From: a bacterium
Lineage (GTDB): Bacteria; Chlamydiota; Chlamydiia; Chlamydiales; SM23-39
Direction: 5' to 3'
Length of the DNA stretch: 56,288 bases
NCBI GenBank assembly: GCA_021780355.1
Contig: JAJXYX010000043.1
Coordinates: forward strand, 1-56,288
Numbering within the stretch: the stretch's first letter is position 1; each line of letters opens with the position of its first letter. Made by a program: the position numbers and the translations under genes. The notes under the pieces are model-generated. The model had not been told where the DNA came from. It saw nothing but the letters and a program-made list of their open reading frames with translations, and ran no database searches. Below are positions 34,112-43,571 of this stretch, piece by piece.

Positions 34112-35029
34112 TTAAAGCCAACGTTTTCTTAAAAAAAGAAAAATAGCGGTTGCCGTTCCAATCACAGTCATGGCAATGACGGCAAGAAAGGCGTGAGGGC
34201 TATTTTGCAAAGGAAGAGGGACGTTCATCCCATAGATTGAAGCAATGATCGTCGGAATCGTTACGATCACAGTTAAAGCGGTGAGCAGCTTAATGGTGCG
34301 ATTGACGTTATTGGTAAACATAATTTGATAGGAGTCTCGAAGGCTGCGGATACTTTTGATGTTGACGCGGCAAACATCTTCCGATTGTTTGAGCGCAATC
34401 ATGAGATCGTCGACAAGCTCCACATCCTCTTCCCTTAAATTGACATACCTTCCTGCTGCCATGGTTTCCAGAAGGTTCCTCATGGGAACTAACGAGGTTA
34501 AGTATTGATTTAACACCTCTTCATTTTCCATCAAAGTGACAATGACTTTGCTGTCGATGAGATTTTCATGCCGGGGTTCTGAAATGGAGTGGCGAACTTT
34601 TTTGATCCCGTTTGTGTAGTCTTGTGTGATTTTGAGCAGGATATGCAAAATGAATTTTGTGGTTTGGCTTGGGTCGAAATGGGCATGGTTAGCGATAAAT
34701 TGTTCAACAAGTCCGCTGCGATGCGGAGAAATGGCAATGATGCAGTCATTTCGTAAAATAAGAGTCAGAGTATTGGTATAAGCGCCTATCTCTTGTTCAT
34801 CTGGATGGCGGACGAAGAGAACCAGGCTATCGCCTAAATGCTCGATGCGCGGCAGTTCATATTTATCCAAGCTATCTCGAATATCGGCGAGCTCAAGCCC
34901 CGTCCATTCAACGATCTTTTCTAAATCGTTTAGCGTCGCCTCTTTGACATAGATCCAGCAGCCAGCTCGAAATGTTTCGATCTGCTGAAACTCCGTATCT
35001 CGATCTGTTTGAAAAAATATCTCAAGCAT
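34112..35029 (-). CDS. corA: CorA-type magnesium transporter
   Basis: A 305-residue CorA. A large cytosolic N-terminal domain precedes the long stalk helix (about 190-240) and two C-terminal membrane segments. The signature IYGMNVPLPL (GMN) sits at the end of the first segment. It forms pentameric Mg2+ channels (also Co2+ or Ni2+). It is the first gene of a two-gene unit with speE, linking two cation/polyamine functions. Confidence 0.9.
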   Translation of the reverse strand: MLEIFFQTDRDTEFQQIETFRAGCWIYVKEATLNDLEKIVEWTGLELADIRDSLDKYELPRIEHLGDSLVLFVRHPDEQEIGAYTNTLTLILRNDCIIAISPHRSGLVEQFIANHAHFDPSQTTKFILHILLKITQDYTNGIKKVRHSISEPRHENLIDSKVIVTLMENEEVLNQYLTSLVPMRNLLETMAAGRYVNLREEDVELVDDLMIALKQSEDVCRVNIKSIRSLRDSYQIMFTNNVNRTIKLLTALTVIVTIPTIIASIYGMNVPLPLQNSPHAFLAVIAMTVIGTATAIFLFLRKRWL

Positions 35030-35147
35030 AAAAGCCCCTACTTACTTACATACTGCGAAACGTCTCCGGAAGCAAGGGAATTTCAATGAAGATGGATTTT
35101 TTCAACAATGAAATCGATAAAATGGCGGACTTTTGAAGCGGTATATA

Positions 35148-35753
35148 TTATCTTACATACCATAAAAATTTTTCATGGACTCGCGAGCGGATTTTTGGGG
35201 ATTCGATTTTTTCAATCATTTTTAAAGCTTCTTTCGTTTTAAAATTTTGAGGAAGCTCTAGTTCTGGAAGGGCGCTAAAAAGATGCGAGCGGGCTGAGGA
35301 GAGATAGAAGAAGTCAAGGAGAGCCTTTTCGGCAGTGGCTATTTTGGCGATTGACCCCGGGAGAGTTTCGAACCCAAAAAAGAAGTTAGGCTGGATGTGA
35401 TGGATTGAGATATGTCCGAGAGGAGTCTTGTATTTTCTAGTTCTAGCGAGAGATACTGCATAAATGGTGGCCGGAATTTGTGAGATCATGCCATGATGAT
35501 AGAGGGCGCTATGTACCGAAATATAACTCGGTGCAGGACTCGTCAGATATTCAGGAATCTCGTAGGGATTGATGTTTTCGTGAAAAGCCCACTTGCCTCT
35601 AGCAAGCTGAATAAAAAATTTAGCCTTGCAAAGACGTCGTAGAATCTGACTTGCGTGGTCAATCGAAATATTAAGTGCAGCGGCAGCATCAGTTGTTTGA
35701 AGAACATCGATTTTAAGAGCTAGAAGTTTGGCTTTCGCTTCTAATAAATTCAT
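35148..35753 (-). CDS. AbiEi-type antitoxin / transcriptional regulator
   Basis: A 201-residue protein. The N-terminal winged helix-turn-helix (TTDAAAALNISIDHASQILRRLCKAKFFIQLARGKWAF) is followed by the AbiEi core (SPAPSYISVHSALYHHGMISQIPATIYAVS, then TAEKALLDFFYLS). AbiEi antitoxins repress their own operon and neutralise AbiEii. It starts within an ATGA overlap with the upstream toxin gene. In the classic abiE operon the antitoxin comes first; here it is second. Confidence 0.87.
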   Translation of the reverse strand: MNLLEAKAKLLALKIDVLQTTDAAAALNISIDHASQILRRLCKAKFFIQLARGKWAFHENINPYEIPEYLTSPAPSYISVHSALYHHGMISQIPATIYAVSLARTRKYKTPLGHISIHHIQPNFFFGFETLPGSIAKIATAEKALLDFFYLSSARSHLFSALPELELPQNFKTKEALKMIEKIESPKIRSRVHEKFLWYVR

Positions 35754-36505
35754 GATTTTAATTCTTCAATCGCTAGAGCTACTTTAGTTTGCATCTCTCC
35801 CCAAATTTTTGGAGAATCGTAATATTCTTGATATTCTTCCATAAGAAATGCTACAACTTGCGCTTTAAATGATGCAAAATCAATGCTTAAAGCATTTTTA
35901 ATAGCTATATCTAATTTTTTTCGCAAATCTTCAGGAAAATTTTGAGAAACGATTCCTTGGGCGAGAAGCAAATGAAGATCAAAAACATCTCTGGCTTGAG
36001 TTTCTGTTCGATGAATCAAGGCATCGATTTTTTGTATAAAAGCAGTTTCTTGCGCATAATGATTGGCCAAAATAGGATAAAGTCGATAACGATTCGTCAG
36101 CTCAGGATCCACAGATTCAAATAAGACTCCTTCATCTAGTTTTCTCCGTGAAAATTCAATTTTGGTAGGAATAATTTGAGATGTTTTCGAAAGTTTCAGG
36201 CTCAATTTCCAGCGCTGCGTTGTTTCAGTTTGTTTTGCTTCTGAAATATTTCCTATCTCGATTTGATGCGAAGAAAGAGCCTGCAAAAAAACTGGGCTTT
36301 CGAACAGCTTGCGAGTTTTGTTTCGGAGAGTTTCTTTTGTAATTGTTTTTACGTCAATATCGAGATCTTCCGAATAACGGATACTTTTGAAGAAAAAACG
36401 CAAATTGCAGCCCCCTTTTACAGCATAGAGCGATTTCTCGAGCTTCCCGCTGAGAGCATGCAGGAAAAGAAGATGGAAAAGTTCAACTGTTTTTTGGTGT
36501 GTCAT
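35750..36505 (-). CDS. AbiEii-type nucleotidyltransferase toxin
   Basis: A 251-residue nucleotidyltransferase. Motif I KGGCNLRFFFKSIRYSEDLDIDV has the GGxNL turn and the catalytic Asp pair expected for AbiEii (GG.nlr...r.SeDlD). RRKLDEGVLFES and KIDALIHRTETQARDVFDLHLLL complete the family pattern. AbiEii toxins transfer nucleotides to target RNA, in related proteins tRNA, and stop growth. It is the first gene of the pair, with a perfect palindromic operator 12 bp before its ATG and no ribosome binding site, consistent with a leaderless or near-leaderless message. Confidence 0.87.
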   Translation of the reverse strand: MTHQKTVELFHLLFLHALSGKLEKSLYAVKGGCNLRFFFKSIRYSEDLDIDVKTITKETLRNKTRKLFESPVFLQALSSHQIEIGNISEAKQTETTQRWKLSLKLSKTSQIIPTKIEFSRRKLDEGVLFESVDPELTNRYRLYPILANHYAQETAFIQKIDALIHRTETQARDVFDLHLLLAQGIVSQNFPEDLRKKLDIAIKNALSIDFASFKAQVVAFLMEEYQEYYDSPKIWGEMQTKVALAIEELKS

Positions 36506-36516
36506 ATGAACATGAC

Positions 36517-36554
36517 AATACGCGTAGTTGACATATTTGTCAACTACGCGTATT
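36517..36554. promoter_or_regulatory. Palindromic operator-promoter of the AbiE pair
   Basis: A perfect 17-bp inverted repeat (36517-36533 and 36538-36554) with a 4-bp spacer. On the minus strand it contains TTGACA, a 17-bp spacer and TATTGT, a near-consensus promoter whose start would fall at or just before the toxin ATG. On the plus strand TTGACA, 17 bp and TATTTT mirrors it. It is a natural autoregulatory site for AbiEi. Confidence 0.8.
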
Positions 36555-36680
36555 TTGTTATTTCATAACTTATTGATTGTGAATTGTTTTGATATTAGAT
36601 CGGGGTGAGCAGTCTTCAGGGCTGTGCAACGTTAAACAAGAAAATTTTTTTTCTCAACCCTTTATCAGGTTTTTTTATAC

Positions 36681-36739
36681 AAAACAAAAAGGGTTTTAAG
36701 GGACGTAGTCCCTTAATGGGATTTGGGGCGAAGCCCCAA
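36681..36739. repeat. REP-like unit (single)
   Basis: TTAAGGGAC-GTA-GTCCCTTAA and TTGGGGC-GAA-GCCCCAA hairpins in tandem, immediately behind the lpxD stop on the minus strand. The rest of 36556-36740 is AT-rich and holds no gene. Confidence 0.78.
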
Positions 36740-36740
36740 T

Positions 36741-37781
36741 CTATTGCGGCTGCAATTCGGCGAGTTTTTTTTCGAGTTCTTTGAGGCGGGCGATGTAGTC
36801 TTTGAGTTTACGGACATGGACTTCTTGGCGGTGGTAGTCGGCAATGGGGATGGCGGGACTGCCGCGGTATTCGCCGGCTTTAAGATACTTGCTGGCGCCG
36901 CCGCGCGTTGCGATTCGGACGTGATTGTCGAGCTCTACGTGGCCGAGGATGCCGACTTGGCCTCCTAACATGACATGCTTGCCTGTTTTGGCAGAGCCTG
37001 CAATGCCAGTTTGGGCGGCGATAGCATTATGCTCTCCGATTTCGACGTTGTGGGCGATTTGGACAAGGTTGTCGATCTTTGTCCCTTTGCGGATGATGGT
37101 GCTTTTGAAACGTGATCGGTCGATGGTGGTATTGGCTCCAATCTCTACGTCGTCTTCTAAGATCACATTGCCTAGCTGCTCTAATTTGCTGAAGTGTCCT
37201 TGCGCGTTCGGGAGATAGCCAAAACCGCAAGAGCCGATGACAGCTCCCGGTTGAAGGATGACGCGGTCGTGGATGATGCATCTTTCTCGGATGCAGCAAG
37301 AGGGGTGAATAAAACAGCCTTTGCCGATTTGCACTTCGAAACCGATGGAAACGTGGGGTCCGATTGAGGTGCTCTCTCCAATGTCTACGTTCCTGTCGAT
37401 GACGGCGTAAGGTCCAATGGAAACATTGCGACCGATGTGGGCGGTGGGGTGGATGACGGCTGTTGGATGGATGCCGGTGAATCCTGATTCACGCGATGTT
37501 GGCGCTAAAAGCAGTTCTGCAATGCGCTGAAAGGTGAGAGAAGGATTGTCTGAAACGAGATAGTTTTTTCCATCTTCTACAGGCTCTTGTACGCAGATGA
37601 TGCCGGCGACGCTTTTTTTCATAGCTTCTCTATAGCGAGGATTGGCTAGAAAAGAAACATCGCTGGAAAGAGCTTCTTCGAGGGTGTTTACCCCCGTCAC
37701 TTGGTGATCGGGATTGCCGATGAACCGCGAACCTGTTTGCTCTGCAAGTTCAGCTAATGAGAAGCTCTTTGTCGACGACAT
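36741..37781 (-). CDS. lpxD: UDP-3-O-acylglucosamine N-acyltransferase LpxD
   Basis: A 346-residue LpxD that adds the second (N-linked) acyl chain in lipid A synthesis. The N-terminal uridine-binding domain ([23 protein letters not shown]) is followed by a left-handed beta-helix of hexapeptide repeats (about 105-290; VHPTAxIG type) with the catalytic-type His in [17 protein letters not shown]. The C-terminal helix is coiled ([21 protein letters not shown]). It lies behind skp with a 4-bp gap, as in Chlamydia. Confidence 0.96.
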   Translation of the reverse strand: MSSTKSFSLAELAEQTGSRFIGNPDHQVTGVNTLEEALSSDVSFLANPRYREAMKKSVAGIICVQEPVEDGKNYLVSDNPSLTFQRIAELLLAPTSRESGFTGIHPTAVIHPTAHIGRNVSIGPYAVIDRNVDIGESTSIGPHVSIGFEVQIGKGCFIHPSCCIRERCIIHDRVILQPGAVIGSCGFGYLPNAQGHFSKLEQLGNVILEDDVEIGANTTIDRSRFKSTIIRKGTKIDNLVQIAHNVEIGEHNAIAAQTGIAGSAKTGKHVMLGGQVGILGHVELDNHVRIATRGGASKYLKAGEYRGSPAIPIADYHRQEVHVRKLKDYIARLKELEKKLAELQPQ

Positions 37782-37785
37782 TCAA

Positions 37786-38400
37786 TTAACCCGCTTGATT
37801 GAGCATCGATTCTTCAATCGCATGGATAGAAGCTTCTGGGCTGCTTTGATCAGATACTTTTTTATCTGCTCTATCGAGATCGAATGTTTTATCCATTTCA
37901 GAAATCACGCTGCTTGTGACATCGAGATCGGGACGGATATAAAAACACGCTTCTTTGTTGAGGATGTAATCGAGTTTTTTTTCTTTCGCGATTTTCTCGG
38001 AAGCTTTTGTGATGTTCGTTAATACTTTTTGATAAATTTGGTATTGCGCTTGCTGCATCATTTGGTAGAATTGGTTTTGGTATTGGCTGAGATTTCTTGC
38101 CAACTGTTCGCGCTGCGCTTGGAGTTCGGCTTCTGCTTGAGGAGAGAGACTGTCGAGGTATTCAGAGTCTTTGAGCTTTCCTTCGATTTCTTTCAGTTCC
38201 TTGTCAGTCTCTTCCATGAGGGAGATCATCTGATTTTGTACGTTCTGCAAAGTTTCTTGCTCTTGCAGGCCGAGCTTAGATTCGCTCATGCAGCTGGCCA
38301 AGTTGACCATCCCAATGATGGATTCCTCTGCGGCAAAAGCAGACCCCGAACTTAAAGCGGCAGCAGTAAGCAATGAAAGAAAGAATTTAGACTTATTCAT
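37786..38400 (-). CDS. skp: OmpH/Skp-like periplasmic chaperone
   Basis: A 204-residue Skp-type chaperone that carries unfolded outer-membrane proteins. The signal peptide MNKSKFFLSLLTAAALSSGSAFA is followed by the VNLASC region and a long charged coiled coil (about 55-145) forming the tentacles. ATG 38400 has AAGGAGA 4 bp upstream; an in-frame start 15 bp earlier is less likely. It sits between bamA and lpxD in one operon. Confidence 0.92.
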   Translation of the reverse strand: MNKSKFFLSLLTAAALSSGSAFAAEESIIGMVNLASCMSESKLGLQEQETLQNVQNQMISLMEETDKELKEIEGKLKDSEYLDSLSPQAEAELQAQREQLARNLSQYQNQFYQMMQQAQYQIYQKVLTNITKASEKIAKEKKLDYILNKEACFYIRPDLDVTSSVISEMDKTFDLDRADKKVSDQSSPEASIHAIEESMLNQAG

Positions 38401-38419
38401 ACATCTCCTTAACAAAGGT

Positions 38420-40831
38420 TTAAAATTGTCCGCCCATCGAAAAGTAGAAGGGTTGGTACTTGTGGTTCCGTTCTTTTCTGTCCAACGAATTCAGCAAGTA
38501 GCCCCAGCCTACCACAATTGGCGTGCGGTTGCCAATATCTAAACGAAGACCTCCGCCGACGGAGGCTCTCATTTTTTCAGCAGATAAAATTTTTGTTGTA
38601 ATACTTCCAATGTCATAAAAGACAAACACGTCGAGGATTTTTAACAGTTCTTGGTTGTATTCCAATGAAAGTAAAGTGGAAGAATTTCCCCCATTTGGGG
38701 TGCTAGTGTTTTGAGGAACTCCCTCATCGTTGTCCAGTTTGACCAAAGGCCCTAACATAAACGGTTTATACCCGCGGACGCTGGTCTCGCCGCCCATGAA
38801 CAGCCGTTCGCTGTAGGGCATAGCATTCTGGGCCGTTCGTCCATAGGGGAAAAGATATTTGAATTCAGCTTTCAGTTTCAGCGTTCCTTTGGACCAGATG
38901 GGAAAATAGATGGAGTTGAGGTAGCTCAGTTTTCCGAAGTAAAATGAACCGCCGACTCCTGCGATCTCTGCCTCAAAGAGAGAGCGCCAGCCTTTGTGGG
39001 GTTTAAACGCGTTATCTGTGGAATCGTATCCTAGATTCGAGCTAAAAGCTGAGACAAGCCCTTGCTGATCTAATAGCCTTTTTTGGTGCTCAAAAGAAGC
39101 TTTGGCAATTTCATTGGTTCCCATGGGTCTGAGGTCTACGTAGTCATGCGAATGACGTAGGCGCTGGCGCATGCCAAAGGTCCAAAAATTGTTCAGGGGG
39201 TAGCTAGTAAAGACCGAACCGCCGTAGGTGATGATTTTTGTCGTTTGCTGCAATTCGCTATAGGTTCTGGTCAGTTCTGTTCCAAAGCGCCAGAGAGAAT
39301 CATTAAAGTAAGGATTCATCCAGGAGACGAGGATGTTGTTTTGCTTTTTACCCAATGTGCCGCGGATGTGGAAATATTCCCCGCCGCCTCTCAAATTGGA
39401 CATGTCGCTCCAGGCTTTGGCAAGGCCTGCAATGTTGAAATTCCTCTCAGTGATCTCAACGCCCCCAAAGATGTCATCGATGGTGCTGAATCCCATGAAG
39501 AGACTGACATTGCCTGTCGTGGTTTCTTCGACTTCAATGTAGACGTCTCTATAGTTTTCTCCGAGGTCTTCACTGGTCCGAACTGCGTAGACATTGACGC
39601 TTTTGAAATACCCCATCGCTTCCAGGCGGCTCTGCGTGGCTTTTAACTTTCTTGTGTCGAATGTTTCGCCGGGCACGAGGAGCGATTCTCTGAGGATCAC
39701 ATTGTTTTTTGTGAAGTGGTTGCCAAAGATATAGATGAGCCCGATGTTGTACTGGTCCCCTTCTTCAATTGAGTAGCGGACATGATAAATCGGCTGCGTT
39801 TCATCTAGATCGGCCTCAAATTGAACGCTCACATCGATATATCCTTTTTGCCCATAAAGATCTTTGATGAGCTGCGCCGTGTCTCTTACTTTGTCTGGAG
39901 AATAGGGGTCGCCCTCATGGACAAGACATTTTTTTTCGAGATCTGCGAGGGTGAATAAAGTGTTGCCTTCGAACTCCACAGCTCCCGTTTTATAGATAGG
40001 GCCTCGGTGTGCGGTAATTTCGATAATTAATTTGCCGGATCTGGGATCTTCTTGCAAGTTTACGTCGACTCTTGCATCGGCGTAGCCTTTGTTGTGCAAA
40101 TAGTTGGCGATAGTGGCTTTGTCTTGATCGAGGGCTTCGTCTCGGAAAATGCCGCTGCCGGTCAGCCAGCTGGTGACAAAATTGTATTTTTTTAAATACA
40201 TCTGATCAGACAAATCACTGATTTCCGACTTTGTGAACTGTTGGAAAACGATTTTTTTGATATTGCCTGATTTGCCTTCTTTCACATCGATGATGATGTC
40301 GACTTGGTTCGTATTAGGGACCGGCTGCAGGGAGTAGGAAATCTGAGATTCAAAATAACCTTTTTTAATGTAAAATTCCTTCACCTTATTGAAGGCTTTA
40401 TTGAACGTTTGCCGATTAAATAAAGTGTAAGGTTGGACGCTGAGTTCTTTTTGCAGCCTTGAATCGTTATAGCGTTCGTTGCCCCTCCAGACAATTTGAT
40501 GAATCAAAGGTCTTGGGCTGACGTGGATCGTGATGACTAGTTGATCGTCTTTGACTTGCACTGAAGGGTCGACTCGATCGTATTCTTGGGAAAGATTTTT
40601 GAGATCTTGATCAAAAGTGGCTTGTGAAAATTCCTCTCCCTCATGGGTCTTTAATCGGGAAAGAATAGGTTTTGCGTCAAAATAGACCTCTTCTTCCGGA
40701 GAATCGATGATGATTTCAATGCGGGCGACCCGTTTTTCTTCGTAGAATTCAGTGCTATAAATTGGCCCGGCCATCGCAGCGAAAAGAATCGAAAGCAAAG
40801 CGTAAGATGTAATGCGTCGTTTGTCGGCCAT
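38420..40831 (-). CDS. bamA: Outer-membrane assembly factor BamA
   Basis: An 803-residue Omp85 protein. A signal peptide (TSYALLSILFAAMAGPIYS) precedes five POTRA domains (to about 445) and a C-terminal barrel. The barrel has the conserved GGETSVRGYKPF loop-6 motif (the VRGY/F signature) and ends in a strand with a terminal Phe (PFYFSMGGQF). It inserts beta-barrel proteins into the outer membrane. The order bamA-skp-lpxD is that of Chlamydia (CT241-243). Upstream recR is transcribed in the same direction. Confidence 0.97.
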   Translation of the reverse strand: MADKRRITSYALLSILFAAMAGPIYSTEFYEEKRVARIEIIIDSPEEEVYFDAKPILSRLKTHEGEEFSQATFDQDLKNLSQEYDRVDPSVQVKDDQLVITIHVSPRPLIHQIVWRGNERYNDSRLQKELSVQPYTLFNRQTFNKAFNKVKEFYIKKGYFESQISYSLQPVPNTNQVDIIIDVKEGKSGNIKKIVFQQFTKSEISDLSDQMYLKKYNFVTSWLTGSGIFRDEALDQDKATIANYLHNKGYADARVDVNLQEDPRSGKLIIEITAHRGPIYKTGAVEFEGNTLFTLADLEKKCLVHEGDPYSPDKVRDTAQLIKDLYGQKGYIDVSVQFEADLDETQPIYHVRYSIEEGDQYNIGLIYIFGNHFTKNNVILRESLLVPGETFDTRKLKATQSRLEAMGYFKSVNVYAVRTSEDLGENYRDVYIEVEETTTGNVSLFMGFSTIDDIFGGVEITERNFNIAGLAKAWSDMSNLRGGGEYFHIRGTLGKKQNNILVSWMNPYFNDSLWRFGTELTRTYSELQQTTKIITYGGSVFTSYPLNNFWTFGMRQRLRHSHDYVDLRPMGTNEIAKASFEHQKRLLDQQGLVSAFSSNLGYDSTDNAFKPHKGWRSLFEAEIAGVGGSFYFGKLSYLNSIYFPIWSKGTLKLKAEFKYLFPYGRTAQNAMPYSERLFMGGETSVRGYKPFMLGPLVKLDNDEGVPQNTSTPNGGNSSTLLSLEYNQELLKILDVFVFYDIGSITTKILSAEKMRASVGGGLRLDIGNRTPIVVGWGYLLNSLDRKERNHKYQPFYFSMGGQF

Positions 40832-40893
40832 GTCTAAACATCGTTGTTGATCCGCCTGATTATAGAAATTAGACTTTAAAAAAGCAATCCTTT

Positions 40894-41493
40894 CTATAAA
40901 GTCTGTCTGCCTGTAAGAGCGCGTGCCAGCGTGCCTCCATCGATGTATTCTAAGCTGCTGCCCATGGGCAGGCCGACGCCGAGTCTAGAGACTTGCAAAG
41001 AGAGTTTTGTGAGTTCGTTTTTTAGATAGAGCGCTGTGGTGTCGCCCTCCAGAGTGGAGTCGAAAGCGATGATGACTTCCTTAATTTGATGTTTTGCGAT
41101 TCGCTTTTCAATTTTGTCGATTCGAAGTTGGTTGGCATGTCTTCCGTCCAAAGGGGAAAGGAGATGTTCGACGATGTGATAGAGGCCGCGATACGTTCGG
41201 GTTTCTTCGATGGCATAAGCGTCTCGGGCGGATGAGAGGATGCAAAGGGTTGCAGTGTCTCTCCCTTCTTGGCAAAAATGGCAAAGGCCGTTTTGCGTAA
41301 GACAGCCGCACTCTTGGCAGGGAGGTACTTTATCGAGGATTTCTGTTAGCATAGCGCCAAGCGCGCCGAGGTCTCGCTTTTCCCATTTGAGAAATTCAAA
41401 GGCAAATCGCTCTGCTGTTCGAGAGCCGACTCCCGGCAGTTTTTTTAGATAGCCGATGAGAGCGAGAAGATCTTTTGGGTATTTTAAGGACAT
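40894..41493 (-). CDS. recR: Recombination protein RecR
   Basis: A 199-residue RecR. The N-terminal helix-hairpin-helix (LIGYLKKLPGVGSRTAERFAFEFL), a C4 zinc finger (CQECGCLTQNGLCHFC) and a Toprim domain (TLCILSSARDAYAIEETRTYRGLYHIVEHLLSPLDG) are complete. It acts with RecO in loading RecA onto gapped DNA. ATG 41493 gives the normal length; a longer frame back to 41571 has no family support and would run into the fabH promoter region. Confidence 0.95.
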   Translation of the reverse strand: MSLKYPKDLLALIGYLKKLPGVGSRTAERFAFEFLKWEKRDLGALGAMLTEILDKVPPCQECGCLTQNGLCHFCQEGRDTATLCILSSARDAYAIEETRTYRGLYHIVEHLLSPLDGRHANQLRIDKIEKRIAKHQIKEVIIAFDSTLEGDTTALYLKNELTKLSLQVSRLGVGLPMGSSLEYIDGGTLARALTGRQTL

Positions 41494-41634
41494 AGTAAGT
41501 GCAGTGTAGGAAAATTTTCTCCTTTTTGCAAGAACCTTTCTTCTCTGTAAAGAATAATTTTTATTTGTCAAACTCTCTCTTTCTATTTAATAGGAGATTT
41601 GTGTAAAATCGACGCAATTGAAGAGCTTAAAAAG

Positions 41635-42627
41635 ATGATTAGAGTAGCTAGAATTAGAGGTACTGGGGCCTATTTGCCGGAAAGAGTCTTGACAAATCAG
41701 GACCTTGAGCAAATGGTGGACACTTCTGATGAATGGATTGTCACTCGAACCGGGATGAAAGAGCGTAGGCTAGCCGGTCCTGATGAATTTACTTCAGGAA
41801 TGGGAGCCAAAGCGGCCCAGAGGGCCATTGAAGATGCGGGGCTTGTAGCTGACGACATAGATTTTATTTTAGTGGCGACATTGACGCCGGATTACCTGTT
41901 TCCGAGTACTGCTTGTTTAATTCAGCAGCTTTTGGGCGCTAAAAAAGCTGCCAGCTTAGATATCCAAGCGGCCTGCACGGGATATTTATACGCCCTATCT
42001 TTAGCCAAATCTTTCATTGAATCGGGGGCTTACCGCCATATTTTAGTCGTGGCTGCCGAAAAGCTCTCTTCTATCACTAATTATAAGGACCGTTCCACTT
42101 GTGTTTTGTTTGGCGATGGGGCCTCCGCCTGCGTCGTTTCCTCTGAAGGAGAGGGGTTGGCCATCCAATCGGTCCGTCTCGGTTCCGATGGAGAGCAAGC
42201 TGAGCTGCTCATCCAGCCGGCTGGCGGGTGCCGTCTTCCCGCATCAGCTGAGACGGTGGCGAACGATCAGCACTTTATCCGGATGGCAGGCAACGAGGTG
42301 TTTAAGCACGCTGTTCGACGCATGGAATCGGCTTGTAAAGAATGTATTGATGCAGCTCAAATTGATGAATTGGACATTTCCTGGGTCGTTCCTCATCAAG
42401 CAAATATTCGAATTATTGACGCGATTGCCAAGCGCTTTAAGCATCTTCCCTCTGAAAGGGTGTATAAAACAGTGCAGAAATACGGCAATACTTCAGCTTC
42501 TTCCGTCGGTATTGCCTTGCACGAACTAAGAAAAGAGCAGTCTTTGCAGGAAGGGGAGAAGATTTTATTAACAGCTTTCGGCGCAGGTCTAACCTGGGGC
42601 GCGGCTTTATTGCAGGCTCAACGATGA
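41635..42627 (+). CDS. fabH: 3-oxoacyl-ACP synthase III (FabH)
   Basis: A 330-residue KAS III that starts fatty-acid synthesis by condensing acetyl-CoA with malonyl-ACP. The catalytic Cys114 is in IQAACTGY, with His in WVVPHQANIRI and Asn in YGNTSASS. ATG 41635 fits the family start (RVARIRGTGAYLPERVLTN); an in-frame TTG lies 36 bp earlier. It is divergent from recR and heads the fab operon, overlapping fabD by 4 bp. Confidence 0.96.
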   Translation: MIRVARIRGTGAYLPERVLTNQDLEQMVDTSDEWIVTRTGMKERRLAGPDEFTSGMGAKAAQRAIEDAGLVADDIDFILVATLTPDYLFPSTACLIQQLLGAKKAASLDIQAACTGYLYALSLAKSFIESGAYRHILVVAAEKLSSITNYKDRSTCVLFGDGASACVVSSEGEGLAIQSVRLGSDGEQAELLIQPAGGCRLPASAETVANDQHFIRMAGNEVFKHAVRRMESACKECIDAAQIDELDISWVVPHQANIRIIDAIAKRFKHLPSERVYKTVQKYGNTSASSVGIALHELRKEQSLQEGEKILLTAFGAGLTWGAALLQAQR

Positions 42628-43571
42628 AAAAAATAGCGTTTTTGTTTCCTGGCCAAGGATCCCAGGCTCCTGGAATGGGGAAGGATTTTTATGAGGCGTT
42701 TTCTGTTGCTAGAGAGACGTTTCAAGAAGCAGATGATTTACTCTCGTATGGTTTAACGCAGGTCATGTTCGAGGGCCCGGAAGCTCTTTTAACGCAGACC
42801 AAGCATAGCCAGCTCGCTATCTTTGTCAACAGCGTAGCGCTTTTGAGAACACTGCAATCGCAAATGCCGCAATTAACCCCCTTTGTCTGCGCAGGTCTGA
42901 GCCTTGGAGAGTATACGGCCTTGTTTGCATCTGGTCGAATTGAGATGGCAGAGGCTTTGCGGCTTGTGCGCGTTCGAGCAGAACTGATGAACCGAGCTTG
43001 CGAAGAGGTTTCTGGAACTATGGCTGCAGTCCTTGGGATGTCAGGGTCTGCTATTGAAGAAGCTTTGCATGGACTTTCTGGTGTTTGGGTAGCCAATTAC
43101 AATTGCCCAGGACAAGTCGTGATTTCCGGGACGCAGGAAGGGGTTGAAGAGGCCTCTTCGGTTTTGAAAGCGAGCGGTGCAAAACGGGTTATTCCTCTGA
43201 CCGTGCATGGAGCTTTTCATAGCGGTCTTATGAAATCAGCTCAAGAAGGGCTGACCCCCTTTATTCAGGCGGCCTCTTTAAAAAATTCTTCCATCCCATT
43301 TGTGATGAATGTTCCTGGCGATTTTGTCGAGTCTCTCGATCTTATGCGCCAACATCTCATGAATCAAGTGACCCAGTCTGTCCGATGGGACCAAGGTATT
43401 GTCGCCATGGAATCGAAGCTAGTGGATCTTTATCTAGAGATTGGATCTGGCAAAACCTTAGCAGGCCTTAATAAAAAAATAGGGGTGAAAGCTCCTACGT
43501 TGTCTTTGGAGAAAGTCGGCGATTTAGATAGCGTGATGCAACAAATAGAAGGGGCGATATGCAGCTGTTAA
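42624..43571 (+). CDS. fabD: Malonyl-CoA:ACP transacylase (FabD)
   Basis: A 315-residue MCAT. FPGQGSQAPGMG at the start, the nucleophile Ser93 in GLSLGEY, and the catalytic His in VHGAFHSGLM are present. It loads malonyl groups onto ACP for chain elongation. It overlaps fabH (ATGA) and fabG (13 bp), so translation is coupled throughout. Confidence 0.96.
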   Translation: MKKIAFLFPGQGSQAPGMGKDFYEAFSVARETFQEADDLLSYGLTQVMFEGPEALLTQTKHSQLAIFVNSVALLRTLQSQMPQLTPFVCAGLSLGEYTALFASGRIEMAEALRLVRVRAELMNRACEEVSGTMAAVLGMSGSAIEEALHGLSGVWVANYNCPGQVVISGTQEGVEEASSVLKASGAKRVIPLTVHGAFHSGLMKSAQEGLTPFIQAASLKNSSIPFVMNVPGDFVESLDLMRQHLMNQVTQSVRWDQGIVAMESKLVDLYLEIGSGKTLAGLNKKIGVKAPTLSLEKVGDLDSVMQQIEGAICSC

